From contig NC_133942.1 in the NCBI RefSeq assembly GCF_031877795.1, positions 3,782,001-3,846,000 on the forward strand: a DNA stretch of 64,000 nt. Reading direction: 5' to 3'. A program made the translations under genes and the position numbers. Positions 12,502-24,644 of the stretch are shown here, in pieces; positions within the stretch are counted from its first letter, which is position 1, and each line of letters begins with the position of its first letter. The DNA is from Strix aluco (lineage: Eukaryota; Chordata; Aves; Strigiformes; Strigidae). Below the pieces are notes generated by a model. The model was not told the DNA's origin. It saw nothing but the letters and a program-made list of their open reading frames with translations, and made no database searches.

Positions 12502-13522
12502 GAAAATAATAATACTTGTGCATACTAAATCACATTAGTGCAACACCAATATCATGTGAAAGAAATAAGTAACTTAACAGTGAGAGACTTTTCTCAGAAA
12601 GAAAAGAGCCAAAATACTGAAATTATGTCCTTTACAATTAATTGGACTGAAGCTGCCCAGGTCTCCAGCATTCAGATATGGCTCCTTGTGCCAGCCCATG
12701 GAGACTTCATCAGGCCAGTGGGTTTGGTGCCAGAGCCCATCTTTGTTTTGTAAAAATGGAACTTGACACACTTCATTTCTCACCTTGGACGGGTCTGACT
12801 TCTGGCCTTGGGCTTGCGTTTCGTGGTGAGCCCAGCCAGTCCAAGTGTGCTCCAGATGGATAGGGGTAACTTCATTCTTCCCTCTCCTTCCTTTCTTGTG
12901 GCATCTTTTTGGCCCTCACTAAGTTACAAGTTTAAAAGTGCCAGGGAGGGTGTGGTGATATGATTATTTTCAAACTTCATTGTACATTTACTCAGTTTAT
13001 TTCTGGAGTGGCTTTTTTACTCTAGCTTGTGCAGCGTCCAGCCTGATGGAGTCTGGGTCTGAGCCCGGCTTTTCTAGGTACACCTCAAGGTCTACACTAA
13101 ACCTCAGTGCTTGGGAAAGAAATGAGTGGGTTTAATCACTTTTGGATTAATGGATGTTCCCTGTGAGAAATCTCACCAGTGAGCTCAGTTTCTGGTGTGG
13201 GAGCTGGCCATCACTGCACTGAACTGTGCCAGGGCATGGAGCAGGAAGGGCATTTCTCCTGGGACAGAGATCCCCAGGTGGGTCACTGGAGCTGTGAGCT
13301 GCTCCAATTGCAGCCTGCCAGCTCTCTGCAAAGCCTGCCTTTTTCCAGAGGGCATGGTCAGGGAGATACGGTCTGCAAAGGTACTTCTCAGCAAGTACCC
13401 ATCCCAACGTGGACTCGTGCACTCTTCAAAGGCAGTTGGACGGGGAAATGGGTCTCTGGGCACATCAAGAAGGATTCATGTTCTGCCCTTTCAGGTCCAC
13501 CTTCGGGAAGGAGTGGGAAAAC

Positions 13523-13528
13523 CTTTAT
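13523..13528 (-). terminator. DUOXA2: Poly(A) signal abutting the DUOXA2 stop
   Basis: On the minus strand the DUOXA2 stop codon (TAG, 13532-13530) has one base (A, 13529 reads G on the coding strand side of the junction) or none between it and AATAAA at 13528-13523. If used, the 3' UTR would be only about 20-35 bases. More distal minus-strand signals exist near 13000 and at 12501. Confidence 0.5.
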
Positions 13529-13529
13529 T

Positions 13530-16500
13530 CTAGATGCTGTTGGGGTTGAGTTTAGAGGGCTGAGAAGGAGACAGTCCTTCGTTCACAAAATGAGGGTTGA
13601 TGTACACTTCAGTCATTTCCTGGTACTCCTCTGCTTTGTCCTCGCGGAGATCAAAGAAAGTTTTCAGTAGGTCCAAGTTGAAGTAGTGCAGTGCAACAAC
13701 AGTGACCCCAGCCACAAAACAGAGCAAGCCTGGAAGACAACGTGCTCTCTGAGAGCATTCCTGTAAACACCAGCACACTTCCCACCCAGCACCACTCCCC
13801 AGATGGCCCCCTGACAGGAGACAATGCCTTCTCTACTCTATGAGGTGGCTTCAGCTGCTGTGTTGAGCATCTCAAAACACAGGCATGGGTCTTAAAACGC
13901 AAGCAAGTGATCCCCATCTTGCATTACTGCACCTCAGGGACTAAAAATCCCTCCACCACCCTTGAGATGGGGATGGTGTTCCCCCTTCTGCCAGTCCTCT
14001 CCACATATCTACAAATTACATGCTTTGCCGAGGCACAGGCCAGGGCTCTGGTGGGCTGCACTCCCTGTGCTCTCTCACCTCCATTTCTGGGGGGAAAATG
14101 CTGGGACTCTTGCACACCCAGAGGGACAAAGGAGTGTGGCCCAGTGTAGTGTCCTTACCAATTGCTAGTGTGAGCCAGAAAGATCCTCCATAGCCTGTGC
14201 GCAAGGTTGCAATCCCAAACTGAATCGGGCACATCGGGGAGTTCCTCACAGTGGAGAATGAGAGCAATGAAAAGATCATGAAGGCCCCTGTCACCAGGAG
14301 CATGTAGCCTCCATAGACTAGGACAGGCATGGAGAAGAGCATGTTGGAGATCAGCCAAGTGCAAAAGGCCACCCTGGAGACAAGAGAAGATGAACAGATG
14401 AGTTGTGCTAGTGCCATAGAATAGGATGCTCTATATGAGGATTTCCATGAGGGAGGAGAAATTTGGACTCCAGGTTGCATTGTATGAGGCCAAGAAGTGC
14501 TGTGGGCAGGCTGGGGTGATCCCTAGCCTCGCAGGATGAGCAGGCGGATGTGCAATGCTTACACTGCTGCATCCAGAAGGTAGCAGCCCAGATTTCCTCT
14601 TTCCATTGCTCAGCCCATAGACCATACCAGCCTCAAGGAGGCCACTGCAGCCCACTCAGTGTATCTAGACCATCTCAGCTCCCTGCCCTTCTATGTGTGG
14701 GGCAGTGCAGACCCCAGAGAGCAGCACACAGGACTGGGATAATTCCAGAAGCGAGCATAAGTCATTAGCAGCAGCTCTGGACTTGGTTGAGGAGCGGGGT
14801 GACAGGGGAATCCTTCAGCTATGGCCAGGAGCTCTTGCACCATGGCAGTAGCAGGCCCCTTTCCTAGCTTCTGCATCCCTGCTGTCAAACCCAGAGCAGG
14901 GGGAATAGCACTGCAATGACCCTTGCTCCCCACAACCCATGGTAGAGGGGACTGTCTCCTACAGCTGTGGACCAGCTCTCCCTTGGCCCAAGTGAGCAGC
15001 AACATGTCGTTGCTCAGCAGATCCTGTTAAAGAGTCGAGATCGACCCCACAATAACGGCGTCATCAGCTTTTCCTCATCTGGTCCCACTCCCAGACATTA
15101 AATACCCTCCCAGATGGGGATGGAAGAGTTCTGCACGTGTCCATGGACCTCTCTGGGCCACCAAGGACAGCAGCTCCAACTCCCTCAGTGCGGATGGAGC
15201 CCTGCCATCATCACTGCATCACGGCAAGGATCTGCACCGCGTTCCCCTCTCCTGTGCCCAGCCCTGGTGGAGTTGACCAGAACCAGGACTTCCTATCTGC
15301 TCACCCCAAGGTACCTACGGGGCCACTGGTTTGACTGCAGACCCCTCCATGCACATGGCTTTCCTCCTGGCAGCGTGCAATCACCATCCATCTCAGAAGA
15401 GCCCTTCCCACATCCTTGCATCTCTCCTGCCCTGCACCAGGAGAGGAGGCTCACCAGAGAGTGGCCGATGCGTAGTGGCTGGAGATGCGGTACTGCCTGT
15501 GCACGCCGCAGGGGCTTTGCTTGGTGAACTTCTCCGCCACATAGAGGATGGGGCTGGGCAGCCCCCTCTCCAGCCCTTCGCTGTAGCTGTGGTCATAGTC
15601 TGCACCGAACCTCCAGGCAAAGTGCTCGTTGTAGTTGATGGTCTCGTTGATCTGACTCACCGGGTTTCCTGCCAGAGGGAGAAGACCAAGGTCCTGCTGT
15701 GTCCCAGCAGCCTGGGTGTTTCCAGCCAGGAGCACAGGCACCCCAGGGGCAGCAGGGTCCCCGGAGTCTCCATGCAGACCGAGGCCACCCACAGGGCTCT
15801 TGGAGACCTCCAGGGGCCATGGCCACTCCAGAGCTCCAGACAGGGATATCAGACTCACCCATGAGCGTGATGTTCACCCCCCCCAGGCCGACATGCAGCC
15901 CGATGTCCGCCTTCACCAGGGCACAGCTGAAGGACTTGTAGGAGGTGTTTGCCTTCACCCATCCGGTCTCCCAGTCCCCTGTGAACTGGACAGCTGCCAG
16001 CAAAAGTAAAGCTGGGGTTAAAGAGGGGCTGGTCTCAGGCTTTGCTGTGCTCAAGGTGGGGATCACAGGCAAGGGAGTGTAAGGAGGGCAGGAGAGCTGA
16101 CTCAGCTACCAGGATGTGCCTCAACCAGCTCCCACGCCCTGGCAGAGCTCATGTCCTCCCCTTGCTGAGCATCCACTCCCTCGATCTGGGAGCAGGGGAG
16201 CTCAGATCCCTCCTCGGACACCCTCTCCAGGACTTCCCTGCAAGCTCCCCACCACGGCGAGCACCGCAGCCCCTGGGGACGGGGCTTGGAAATGAGCCCA
16301 TTCCTCAGCCTTGGGAACAGGGGTGAGTTTCATTCCAAATATTAAGCTCCCTAGATTGCACTATTTGTGAATAGTGAAGATTGCTGTCAAATGGAGGTGG
16401 TGAAGAGCGAGCTCTGACAGTCATTTCAGCTGGGGGAAAAAGAAAAATTTGAAGCTTTTCTGGTGTATGTTTTTTAGAACAAAGTATCCTTTTCTGAAAC

Positions 16501-18537
16501 ACTTTCACCTTGCAATGGGCTTAATTTTCCAGCACTGAAATGAGCTGAAAGTGAAGGTGATGATTTAATCTCAGGCTGAACAAGAAAACCTGCCCCAAAA
16601 TAAGTTCAGCTGCTGAATCAACTTGTGAGGGCACTGATCCAGTAGCAGCTCTGCAGGAACGTTTTCTAGCTGCAGGGTCGAGTGTGCCCTGCTGCTGCCA
16701 GACAGAAATCCTGATGTTGGCTTTAAAACAAGTAATTCCTCGTGTGTGCCCAAGCAGTACCCGGCTGCATCTTCGTAGCGAGGGTGGTGCTGGATGGCTC
16801 TCCAGCGCTGAGCCGGTTAAAGCTGTGGAGCAAGCCCTGACCTCCACCCTCTGCCATCTCCAGCCTGGCACCGTGTTTCTGTGCAGCTCTGGTGGCATCT
16901 CCCAGTGCCTGGACATCCCCAGGTGGAGGGTGACCACCGCATGCCGGGCTGGTCCATGTGTCAGCCAGCAGAGTCCCACGGCCTGGCTACCTACTTCTAT
17001 TGCCTGGTCAAACTGGGAGCTGAATCATTTAGGTTGTGCTTCATCATCCCTCTCCAAGCAGTCTTGTAACCTGCCCTGTCCTCCACAGCAGGAGGGTTTC
17101 TTTGATTTAGGGTGCTCTCCCCATCTGGTATCTTCTTTCCCCTCAGTACATCTTTGGCTTACATGTCCTGTCGCCCTCTCCGAGTTGGAAATCCCACAGT
17201 CTGGTTTCCACCACCATTTATTACAGAAGATTTCCTGGTTTCTACTAAATCAAATCCTCTCCTTCACCTCCTCCTGCCTTGCTCCTTGGAAGGTCTTTAC
17301 ACCCCCGCCCCAATCTCTGTCTTGCCTGCGTTTTATTTCAACCTGCTCTCTCCCCATCACTACAAGGCTCCTCTCGTCCTCCAAACACGCCTGGTCACAG
17401 TCTGAGCTGCCCAGTCCTGCTCCCTCAGCAGCAGGCAGCTCAGCGGGGCTTGCACGGTGTGGAAAAATAATGGTGAGGAGGATTGCAAACGTGCTCAAGT
17501 GACTTGCAGCTGGGGTGTAAAAAACCACATATATCATACTAATTGTTGTTTAGCCTCATGAGCTGGAGCAGTAGAGAATCTGCATTTAGATAACACAGGC
17601 CTGTGATAGATTTAGAGGTTCCTGCCCTGCTGTGGGAAAGATCAAAGCACAGCGGTGAACTACACCCGCATGAATCCCTGAAATACAGGTGAGAACAGCA
17701 GGTTTGATGATCCTCTAGACCGAGCTCTGCAGTGCCCGCAGTCCCACTTGTGTGCTTCTGCCCGGGTGCTGCTTTGGGGATCCCTTGGCTCACGAGGTAA
17801 CAAAAATAAATTTACTCTGTGGTTGTATTTGTGGTTTCGTGGTTGTTCCTGTGTCCCGCCCGTGTTGGCTCACACACACGGTCAGAGGACATGGGGCTGT
17901 GCAGCCCACTGGAGCTGGGCTGTTGGACCTCTACGGTGTAGTTACAGCCAGCAAAGCTCCCCCTTGATTCAGAAGTGACCTCGGGCACCTTCGGGTGCTT
18001 TCACAGCCCCTGCGCCAGGGGTGCGTAAGCCCTCTTGGGAAGCTGTGTGCTTTGCAGAGCAGGGTAGACACTGCAAACAGCCTTGGCCAGGCCACGGGTG
18101 TGACCACCAGCTTGTGTCTCCCGGACACATACCCTGCCCCAGGGTTTAATCCTGCCCCCAGACCCACCCTCCAAGGGCTGCGCAGCACTTACCAACGATC
18201 ACCACTCCCACGACAAGGCTGAGGAGAACCCGGAGAGTCCAGTACAGCCTCTGTGGGGAGAGAGGTGGGATATCAGGCAGGGAAGAACAGCCCTGACTGC
18301 CCTTCTGCCTCACCCCAAACCAGCCAGGAGTGTCCCAGCATCCAAAACGTGGGGAGCAGATGCTTATCCCTAGGGAGAGGGGTCACGCACCACCCGTCCA
18401 CGGATGCCTGGAATGATGAGCAGGAAGCTGCAAGCGAATGTTAGGAAGACCACAATCACTATGATGGTGCTGACATCGAACACGAAGGCCTTCCTCTGCT
18501 GCGGGTAGAAGGGGTAGATGCTGTCAAAGAGAGTCAT
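13530..18537 (-). CDS. DUOXA2: DUOXA2, dual oxidase maturation factor 2
   Basis: ER-to-surface escort and stable partner of DUOX2; loss in humans causes thyroid hormone defects. Six coding exons in transcript order: 18537-18391, 18250-18193, 15993-15859, 15668-15455, 14373-14159, 13729-13530. Phase is kept at all GT/AG junctions, giving 322 residues. The exon sizes (147, 58, 135, 214) equal those of DUOXA1 exactly; exon 5 is one codon longer (215). The start has A at -3, and an acceptor lies at 18555 (5' UTR 18554-18538). Sequons at N84, N109 and N121 lie in the extracellular loop. The motif SFLLI.PGIRG and the run GIRGRVRLYW match DUOXA2. Unlike DUOXA1, the tail ends in LNPNSI. Head to head with DUOX2, which supports the paralogue call. 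Confidence 0.93.
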
Positions 18538-18554
18538 CCTGCACCTCCAGGAGC

Positions 18555-21064
18555 CTGCGGGAGAGAGGCAGTCACAGCGGGGACCCTGCACTGCCCTGCC
18601 CAGCTGCCTCGAGCCTGTGCTGGCCAGCCCCAGCTCAGCTCTGCAGTAACCAGCTGTGGGAGGTCCACCTCAAAACTTCCCAGAGGGACAAGGAAATGTG
18701 GCAGTGCAAGGAAATGGGCAGGGTGAAATACTGCCCAGCAGAGAAACACGCCGCCCAAAAGCCCTCAGTGGAGGAGAGGAGGTGCCTGGGGCAGGGCTCT
18801 ACCAGCCTGGAGGGATTGCGGCAGCCTGGGGAACCACCAGCCGCTGTCCTGCTGCAGCTCGAGGAGCAGCCCAAGTGCAGAAACCTGTTGAGCAGCTCCT
18901 CCCCAGACAGAGCCGGGTCTTTCCCTCCAGCAGATGCAGTCAGAGCTTTCCGCTTTGTGGCACACCCTTAGAGGAAGTCCATGAGTGGGCAAACACCGGC
19001 AGAGGCAGCCTTCCTCCAAAATGACAAGGAACCACTGAGAACACCGGTTTCACACTACCAGAATTACCCCCAGCCAGGAGCCACCATTACCGAGCAGGAC
19101 AGAGCCCACCATCCCCATTTCCACCCCTCTCCTCAAAGAGGCTTGTCCCCAGGAGCTGCAAAGCGCAGTCTGGGAAGGGAGGACTCTTCTTGCGCTTGGT
19201 CCAGAGGGGCCAGAAGCAACCAGCGGAGTTGGGAGGTGGGTCCAAGGAGCGCACGAACATCAGGAGCACAGCTCAAGGCTAAAGGACATTGAGTTACATG
19301 AGACAATGAAGTGTGTAATTCCCATAGATGGCTTCAAACTCCCACTGACACTTTAGTTCTAGCGGTTACAGAACTTCCCCGTTCCTGGGTTAGATCTTTT
19401 CTACCAAAACTGATTACATGCTTAGTCCTTTTATTTTCCTTATTTAATAGCATCTCTGCATGTAACTACCCCAGGAAGCCTCCTAAAGTCAGGGAATGCC
19501 AGAGCTAATATGACTAAAAACCAAATACAATTTCATTCTGCCCCTGCATGGAGGAGTTGATTTTATTCTCATTTTCTGAAAACAGTATTAATCACATTTT
19601 TAGGTAAGATCCAACCCAGAACAATGCAGCCACAAAAAAGTGGGTTCCATATCCCTAGAAGTGGGTTAGAATTACAATAAGTATAATAAAACTGTTTACC
19701 TGGGCAGCTGAAATCACTTTTGAATGCATAAAGCGATATTTGGTTTCAGAATAATTCTCTGTCCAGTTCATTACAGCAAACAGTTTATCAGAGACTGTGA
19801 GTTTTTACAACTGGCTCACAACTGATCTGGACCTGACCTTATCTTGACTCTCTGCTCCAGACTAACAGAGTGATCATGTTTTGGGCTATTTTTCTGTGAC
19901 TGTTTCGGGCTATTTCCCTGGAAAGCCAAGCCCAGGGAAGGGCAGCCCTCAAGCGCTGCTCCTGCTATGATTACCTGGCAAGCAGGAGCTGTAACGGATT
20001 CCCAACGCTACAATGTTGGCCTGAAGTCCAGTTGTGGGGTGCCCAGCCCAGCAAACATGCCCACAAAACAGTCTGAGCAGCTCTAAGAAGAAATAAATGA
20101 ACGGTTTACCCTAGGACAAGTTAAATCTTGATCTCTTGAATTCCACTGGTTTCATTTTTTTGCCCAAATTTCTTACGAGATGCAATGAGGGAAGGAATGA
20201 TTTTCAAGTCTGTATTCACTGAAACACAACTCTGCAGCTTAAACCAGATCAACAGTACATAACAATTGAAGACCCTTGCTGCCTTGTTAAACCTAAATTT
20301 AACTTTCAAACAGCATCAAGGGATGTTTGCATTTCCTCTACACTTTGCAACTTCTGGGAATAGTTTTATACAGAATTTCCAGAGCCACAGCTCTTTCTGT
20401 TGCTGTCCTCCCGATCTTTCCTGCTTGATTACCCCGCACAGAAGACCAGCTCCTTGGCATTTCTGCAGCTTTGAAGTGGAAAACTGGTGCCTGTAGCTCG
20501 GGGCGGGAGAAACTGAAGTTGTTGCCCCTTGGAACGCACCCTGCGTGCAGAGGCATGGCTGTGGGCCTGAGTCCCAGTGTGTGGAGAGGGAAAACACTAG
20601 AGACATCTTCAAGGAAGGATCAGTAATTTAGCAGAAATGGACAACTTATCGTTTGTTTAAAATATTCCGGACTGACACAGGAGAAAAGTGAAGGACGCAG
20701 AAAGTTTGCCCAAACCCCAGCAGTTTCTCCTTACAGACCCCCCCCATTTTTCCTGCCCCGGAATGTATAAAGCTGGAAATGACCTTTTGGAAGGGCCCAG
20801 CCCAACCCTCCCGGCAGCAGCAACCCGAGATGGGGCTGCTCAGGGCTGCAGGTCGGTATTTTCCATTGAAACAAGGGAAATCCTGTTCCCTGGAAACCGA
20901 ACGAGCAGAGCTGAAATGCAGGGATGGGGAGGACTCCCTGCATTTTCCTCCCCCCCCGGAAGATGGGGTAGGGCTGAACTGAAGATGGGGATGCATCGTG
21001 TCCCCCCCGCCCTCGCCGGGTCCCCTCCAGCGGGGGGGCGGGGGGGCCTTTCCCATCTACCTAC
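18555..21064 (-). other. DUOXA2: DUOXA2 leader intron
   Basis: Inferred intron between a non-coding first exon in the CpG island and the exon carrying the ATG. The 3' side has a good acceptor (CTCTCTCCCGCAG, ending 18555). No coding exon or clear repeat was recognised inside it. Confidence 0.55.
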
Positions 21065-21113
21065 CTCCCTCCCTCGCTACCCGGGGTGGCGGTGTCGGCA
21101 GCGGCGGGGCTCG
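21065..21113 (-). other. DUOXA2: DUOXA2 non-coding first exon (inferred)
   Basis: Begins about 30 bases past a minus-strand TATA box (21143-21138) and ends at a candidate donor reading GGAG|GTAGGT on the minus strand. The start is inferred from the TATA distance. It would splice to the acceptor at 18555. Confidence 0.45.
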
Positions 21114-21180
21114 GGCGGCTCCGTCCCGCACCGCGCTCTTATAGGCGGTGTCGGGCGCGGGGCCGTATGTAAGTGCCGGC
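21114..21180. promoter_or_regulatory. Divergent promoter of DUOXA2 and DUOX2
   Basis: A minus-strand TATAAG (21143-21138) points left toward DUOXA2, while a GC-rich exon ending at the donor GCAG|GTGAGC (21220) points right toward DUOX2. The two inferred starts are only about 50-80 bases apart. Human DUOX2 and DUOXA2 are known to start head to head from a very short shared region, so this fits the family. The exact start sites are inferred. Confidence 0.65.
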
Positions 21181-21220
21181 GCCGCCCGCCCCCCCCGCAC
21201 TGCCCGGCCCCGCCGCGCAG
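21165..21220 (+). other. DUOX2: DUOX2 non-coding first exon (inferred)
   Basis: GC-rich stretch ending at a strong donor (GCGCAG|GTGAGC at 21221). It would splice to the acceptor at 26063, in front of the coding start at 26092. Human DUOX2 likewise has a non-coding first exon. The 5' limit is a guess. Confidence 0.5.
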
Positions 21221-21704
21221 GTGAGCGCCGCCACCGCGGACACCCGCGTGTCCCCCGGGGGGGGGCTGCGGGACCGGGGCCACGCGTGTCCCTCCTCCCC
21301 CCGCATGGGGAACTGGGGGTCGGGCTCCGCGCGGGGGGGGGGGCGGGCTGCGCCCGGCTGGTCCTGCCTGGGGGACAAGCGGGAGGGGGCCACGCGTGGG
21401 GGGACGGGAGAGGTCGGGCCACTGGTTTCTTTACTTGCGTGATGGTCAGGGTGAGGCCGTGTGTCCCCGCACCGGCACGGGAACCAGGGTGCTGGGCTGC
21501 TTGTCACCCTGCCTGCCCGGGGGACAGGGCGCAGGGTGAGGTGGGGGTGCACGTCCCCATCTGCCACTGGTGTCCCTGCCTGCTTGGGGCACACACCTGC
21601 CTGCGGCACTGGGAGGTTGGGGCCACCCGTGTCCCTGCCTGCGTGGAGGACTAGAGGGTCTGAGTGATGGGTGAGGGCAGGGCGGGATGGGGTCATGGGA
21701 TGTC

Positions 21705-22210
21705 TGGGTTCGGTTTTGGGCCCCTCACTCCAAAAAGGCCGTTGAATGACTCGAGCGTGTCCAGAGAAGGGCAACGGAGCTGGTGCAGGGTCTGGAGCAC
21801 AGGTCTGATGGGGAGCGGCTGAGGGAACTGGGGGGGTTTAGTCTGGAGAAGAGGAGGCTGAGGGGAGACCTCCTGGCCCTCTACAACTCCCTGAAAGGAG
21901 GGTGCAGAGAGGGGGGATGAGTCTCTTGAGCCAAGGAACCAGCGCCAGGACAAGAGGGAATGGCCTGAAGCTGCGCCAGGGCAGGGTCAGACTGGCTCTT
22001 AGGAAGGATTTCTTTGCAGAAGGGGCTGTTGGGCGTTGGAATGGGCTGCCCAGGGCAGGGGGGGAGTCCCCATCCCTGGAGGGGTTGAAGAGTCGGGTTG
22101 ACCCAGCGCTGAGGGATCTGGTGGAGTTGGGAACGGTCAGGGTGAGGTTCATGGTTGGACTGGAGGAGCTTCAGGGTCTTTTCCAAACGAGGTGATTCTG
22201 TGATTCTGTG
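21705..22210 (+). repeat. CR1 LINE 3' end, young-looking
   Basis: 5'-truncated CR1 in plus orientation, covering the end of the reverse transcriptase region ([11 protein letters not shown]-like, [20 protein letters not shown]-like frames) and the 3' UTR. It ends in the family's tandem tail (GTGATTCTGTGATTCTGTG). It is nearly identical over about 500 bases to the inverted copy at 51334-51843, so both belong to one relatively recent subfamily. Confidence 0.92.
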
Positions 22211-23689
22211 TCCTCACCTGCAGGGTGCGATGGAGCCACGCACATCCCTGCCTGTGGGGGAGCGGCGCCACAGAACAGAGCGGGCTGGGACTGTGCATGT
22301 CCCTGCCTGCATGGGCACAGGACACCGCGGGGACAGGCAGGGACCCCCTATGTCCCACCACGGGAGGGAGTCCCTGCTGAGCACTGTGGTGGCACTGGGG
22401 CATCTGGCCCCAGGGGTGTCCCCAGGTGGGAAAGCTGGAGACACCGGCTGGTCCCTGTGTGCGTGTTGTCCGTAGCGTCTGCACAGGTTTGGGATTTTCT
22501 GGATGACATCCAAGGCTGGGGAGATGCAGCCTGTTCTGAAACCCCAGGGCTTGCTGGCTGGCGGGGCAGGTGGCAGTCCCCCAGTCTGTCCCACCAGCAC
22601 TGGGGAGAGCTAGAAATAAGCTGTGACTAACAAGGACCATAGGGATTAGGCTCCAGGCTTCTCAAATGCCTTGAAACTGTTCTCTATTGCTATGGTCACA
22701 CTAAGTGCTGCGGGGGGGCTGCCGCTCTCTCAGGATGCTGATGTGTCCCACAGTTCCAGCTGACATGTGACTCTGAGGAGAGCTCAGAGCTCACCTTAGG
22801 GGAGCCAAATCTGCTGAGATCCGGTGGAGCGGATGATCCTCACGCTGGGGGAAGCCATGTGCTTGCACTCTCTGCCGCACAGTTTTTGGAGGGGTGTGAA
22901 ACTCCAGGCCTTGATAGGGCACAGGGATCCTCTCTGATGGGAGAAGTCAAGGCTGGGGAAGCAGATGCTTGATTTCACTAGGTGCAGAGGGAGGGAATGA
23001 CTTTCCAAAGGCGGCACAGGGAATCTGTGGAAAAGCAGAGACTGGAGGGCTCATCAGACCTTACAAAATTCCCGGAAAGCTTGACAAGTCTGTGGAACTA
23101 ATCCAAGTTTGCAAAGCTTTCCTCAGCAAGCTGCACCGTGGGCTTCCAAGGTCATTCTGGTTTCACTATGCCAAGGAACCCATCCGGGTGGTTTGCAGGA
23201 TTTGGGAGGCAGGTGTGAGAGTAGGGGGCTCTTTCTGGAGAAGGCTGGCAACTGATCCTCAACACATGAGAGAGCACACTGGGGTGTGTGAAGCTGGAGC
23301 TCTCACCTGAAGCATGGGAAAGGAGCTTGTGGGACAGCTGAGTGCCACTCATGAGATGCCCATCTTCCTTGGGCATGAGGTCTCTAACCCAGATGTGCAT
23401 GTTCCTCTTCTTGAGTGCACCCTGTAAGGACTGCTGTGACTCAGCCTTGCCTGTGAGGAGGTTCCCAGCAATAGCTGGAGAATGTTTGATAGTCAGGGGA
23501 GAAATGGTGTCAATGTCTTCTTATGCCTTTACAGACCAAGTTCTGCCAGGGAGAGCTGCTCCTGGGGACAGGAAATAATTTTTGAGGTTTGATGGAGAAA
23601 GACAAACTGCTAATGTGCCCAGTAACTTGTAGGAAGACATAAAGGCAGTGTAGAGGCATGAAAGAGAAGTTCCATGTTGGTGGGTAAGG

Positions 23690-23760
23690 CCCTCAGAAGT
23701 CTGTGGTCCAACCTACTGCTTAGAGCAGGACAATCACTGCCACTGTATCACGCTGGCCAT
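23690..23760 (-). repeat. Possible CR1 scrap
   Basis: A short stretch (GTCCAACCTACTGCTTAGAG and following) resembles the reverse-oriented CR1 3' region. It is too short and diverged to be certain. Confidence 0.35.
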
Positions 23761-24644
23761 GGTTGAGGCTGGAAAGCCTCCAGACACCCCCCACAGCCTT
23801 GGATTGACTAGGTGGGCTTTCAGTGCTGGGCTATGGAGAGATGAAAAGTGCCTGAGAACTGGCATGGGTCAAGAACAGTTCCCATATCTGAGGAAATGGG
23901 AGGTTTGCTCAGCGACAGAAGGAAGTTTAAAACACATTTTCTGCTGGAGCCCAGTGGAAAGACCCAAGGGGAAGGGGGAGACATGCTGTGCTGTGACTGT
24001 GGGGATGTGCTTTGAGCCTTGGCTTTGCCCCATGTTTCCTGAATGATTTTGGAAAATCTTCTGCGGCACCTTCAGGCCTCAATGCAGCTCTGTACAGTCA
24101 GCAGGAGCTTAATCCAGCTGTGTCTGTGGGGACTCCCTCCCCACGTGACCTCTGTGCACAAGCAAACCACAACTGCTGCAGGCTGCTCAGGGTGTCTCCA
24201 GCCACGCAGCCCTCCACATTGGTTTCAGCAGCAAACAAGGCTGTTCCCATGGGGAGAGTCTCATGTGGTGATGGTGACCAGGCTCTGCCACTCCTGGCAG
24301 AGGTCCTAGGCATCTCCACGCTTCACCAGTTGGCCAAACTTTGGCGTTCCTCCTATGGGATGGGGCTCAGGGAGCCTCTGGTTCCCACCAGCTGCACCAC
24401 CCAAATCTCATGTCCCCAAGACCACGCTCAGCAGAGGGCTGTGGGATGGAAGAGGTCTGGGGCCCCTTCCACGGGGACGTGCTCCAGGAGGATAGGGGTG
24501 GCACTGGGTGCCCAGGAACACTGCCCGATGCTGCTCTCAGCAGCTCTGAGGCTTTCAGCAGCCCCAGCTCCCACGCGCATGGAGGTGAGGCCAGATGCAA
24601 TCAGTGCAGAGGTATTTCAACAGTGATTTATCGTTAAATCCATT

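Larger units (their letters stand above)
9363..13529. other. Gap between convergent DUOXA1 and DUOXA2
   Basis: Holds the DUOXA1 3' UTR and, possibly, distal 3' UTR of DUOXA2. No exon with family resemblance was found. Candidate poly(A) signals on the plus strand are AATAAA at 10535, 10681 and 12488; on the minus strand, at 12501-12496 and 13528-13523 (also near 11079 and 13000). Small reading frames here are not supported. Confidence 0.6.
20940..21480. promoter_or_regulatory. CpG island
   Basis: A stretch very rich in G, C and CpG compared with everything around it, with long C and G runs. It is the only strong island in the window and contains the inferred start sites of DUOXA2 and DUOX2. 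The edges are approximate. Confidence 0.85.

Noticed and set aside
16684-17502. Long open frame on the plus strand (272 codons)
   Set aside because: Lies inside the DUOXA2 intron between exons 18250-18193 and 15993-15859; Ser/Pro/Leu-rich translation with no motif. Looks like chance.
20766-20772. Plus-strand TATAAAG as a DUOX2 promoter, with a possible exon ending at 20850
   Set aside because: It lies outside the CpG island and about 400 bases from the DUOXA2 start; the exon ending at 21220 has a better donor and fits the known short shared promoter. Not excluded as an alternative start.
21139-21774. Open frame of 211 codons over the CpG island
   Set aside because: Pro/Arg-rich translation typical of stop-poor CpG sequence; it crosses the inferred promoter.
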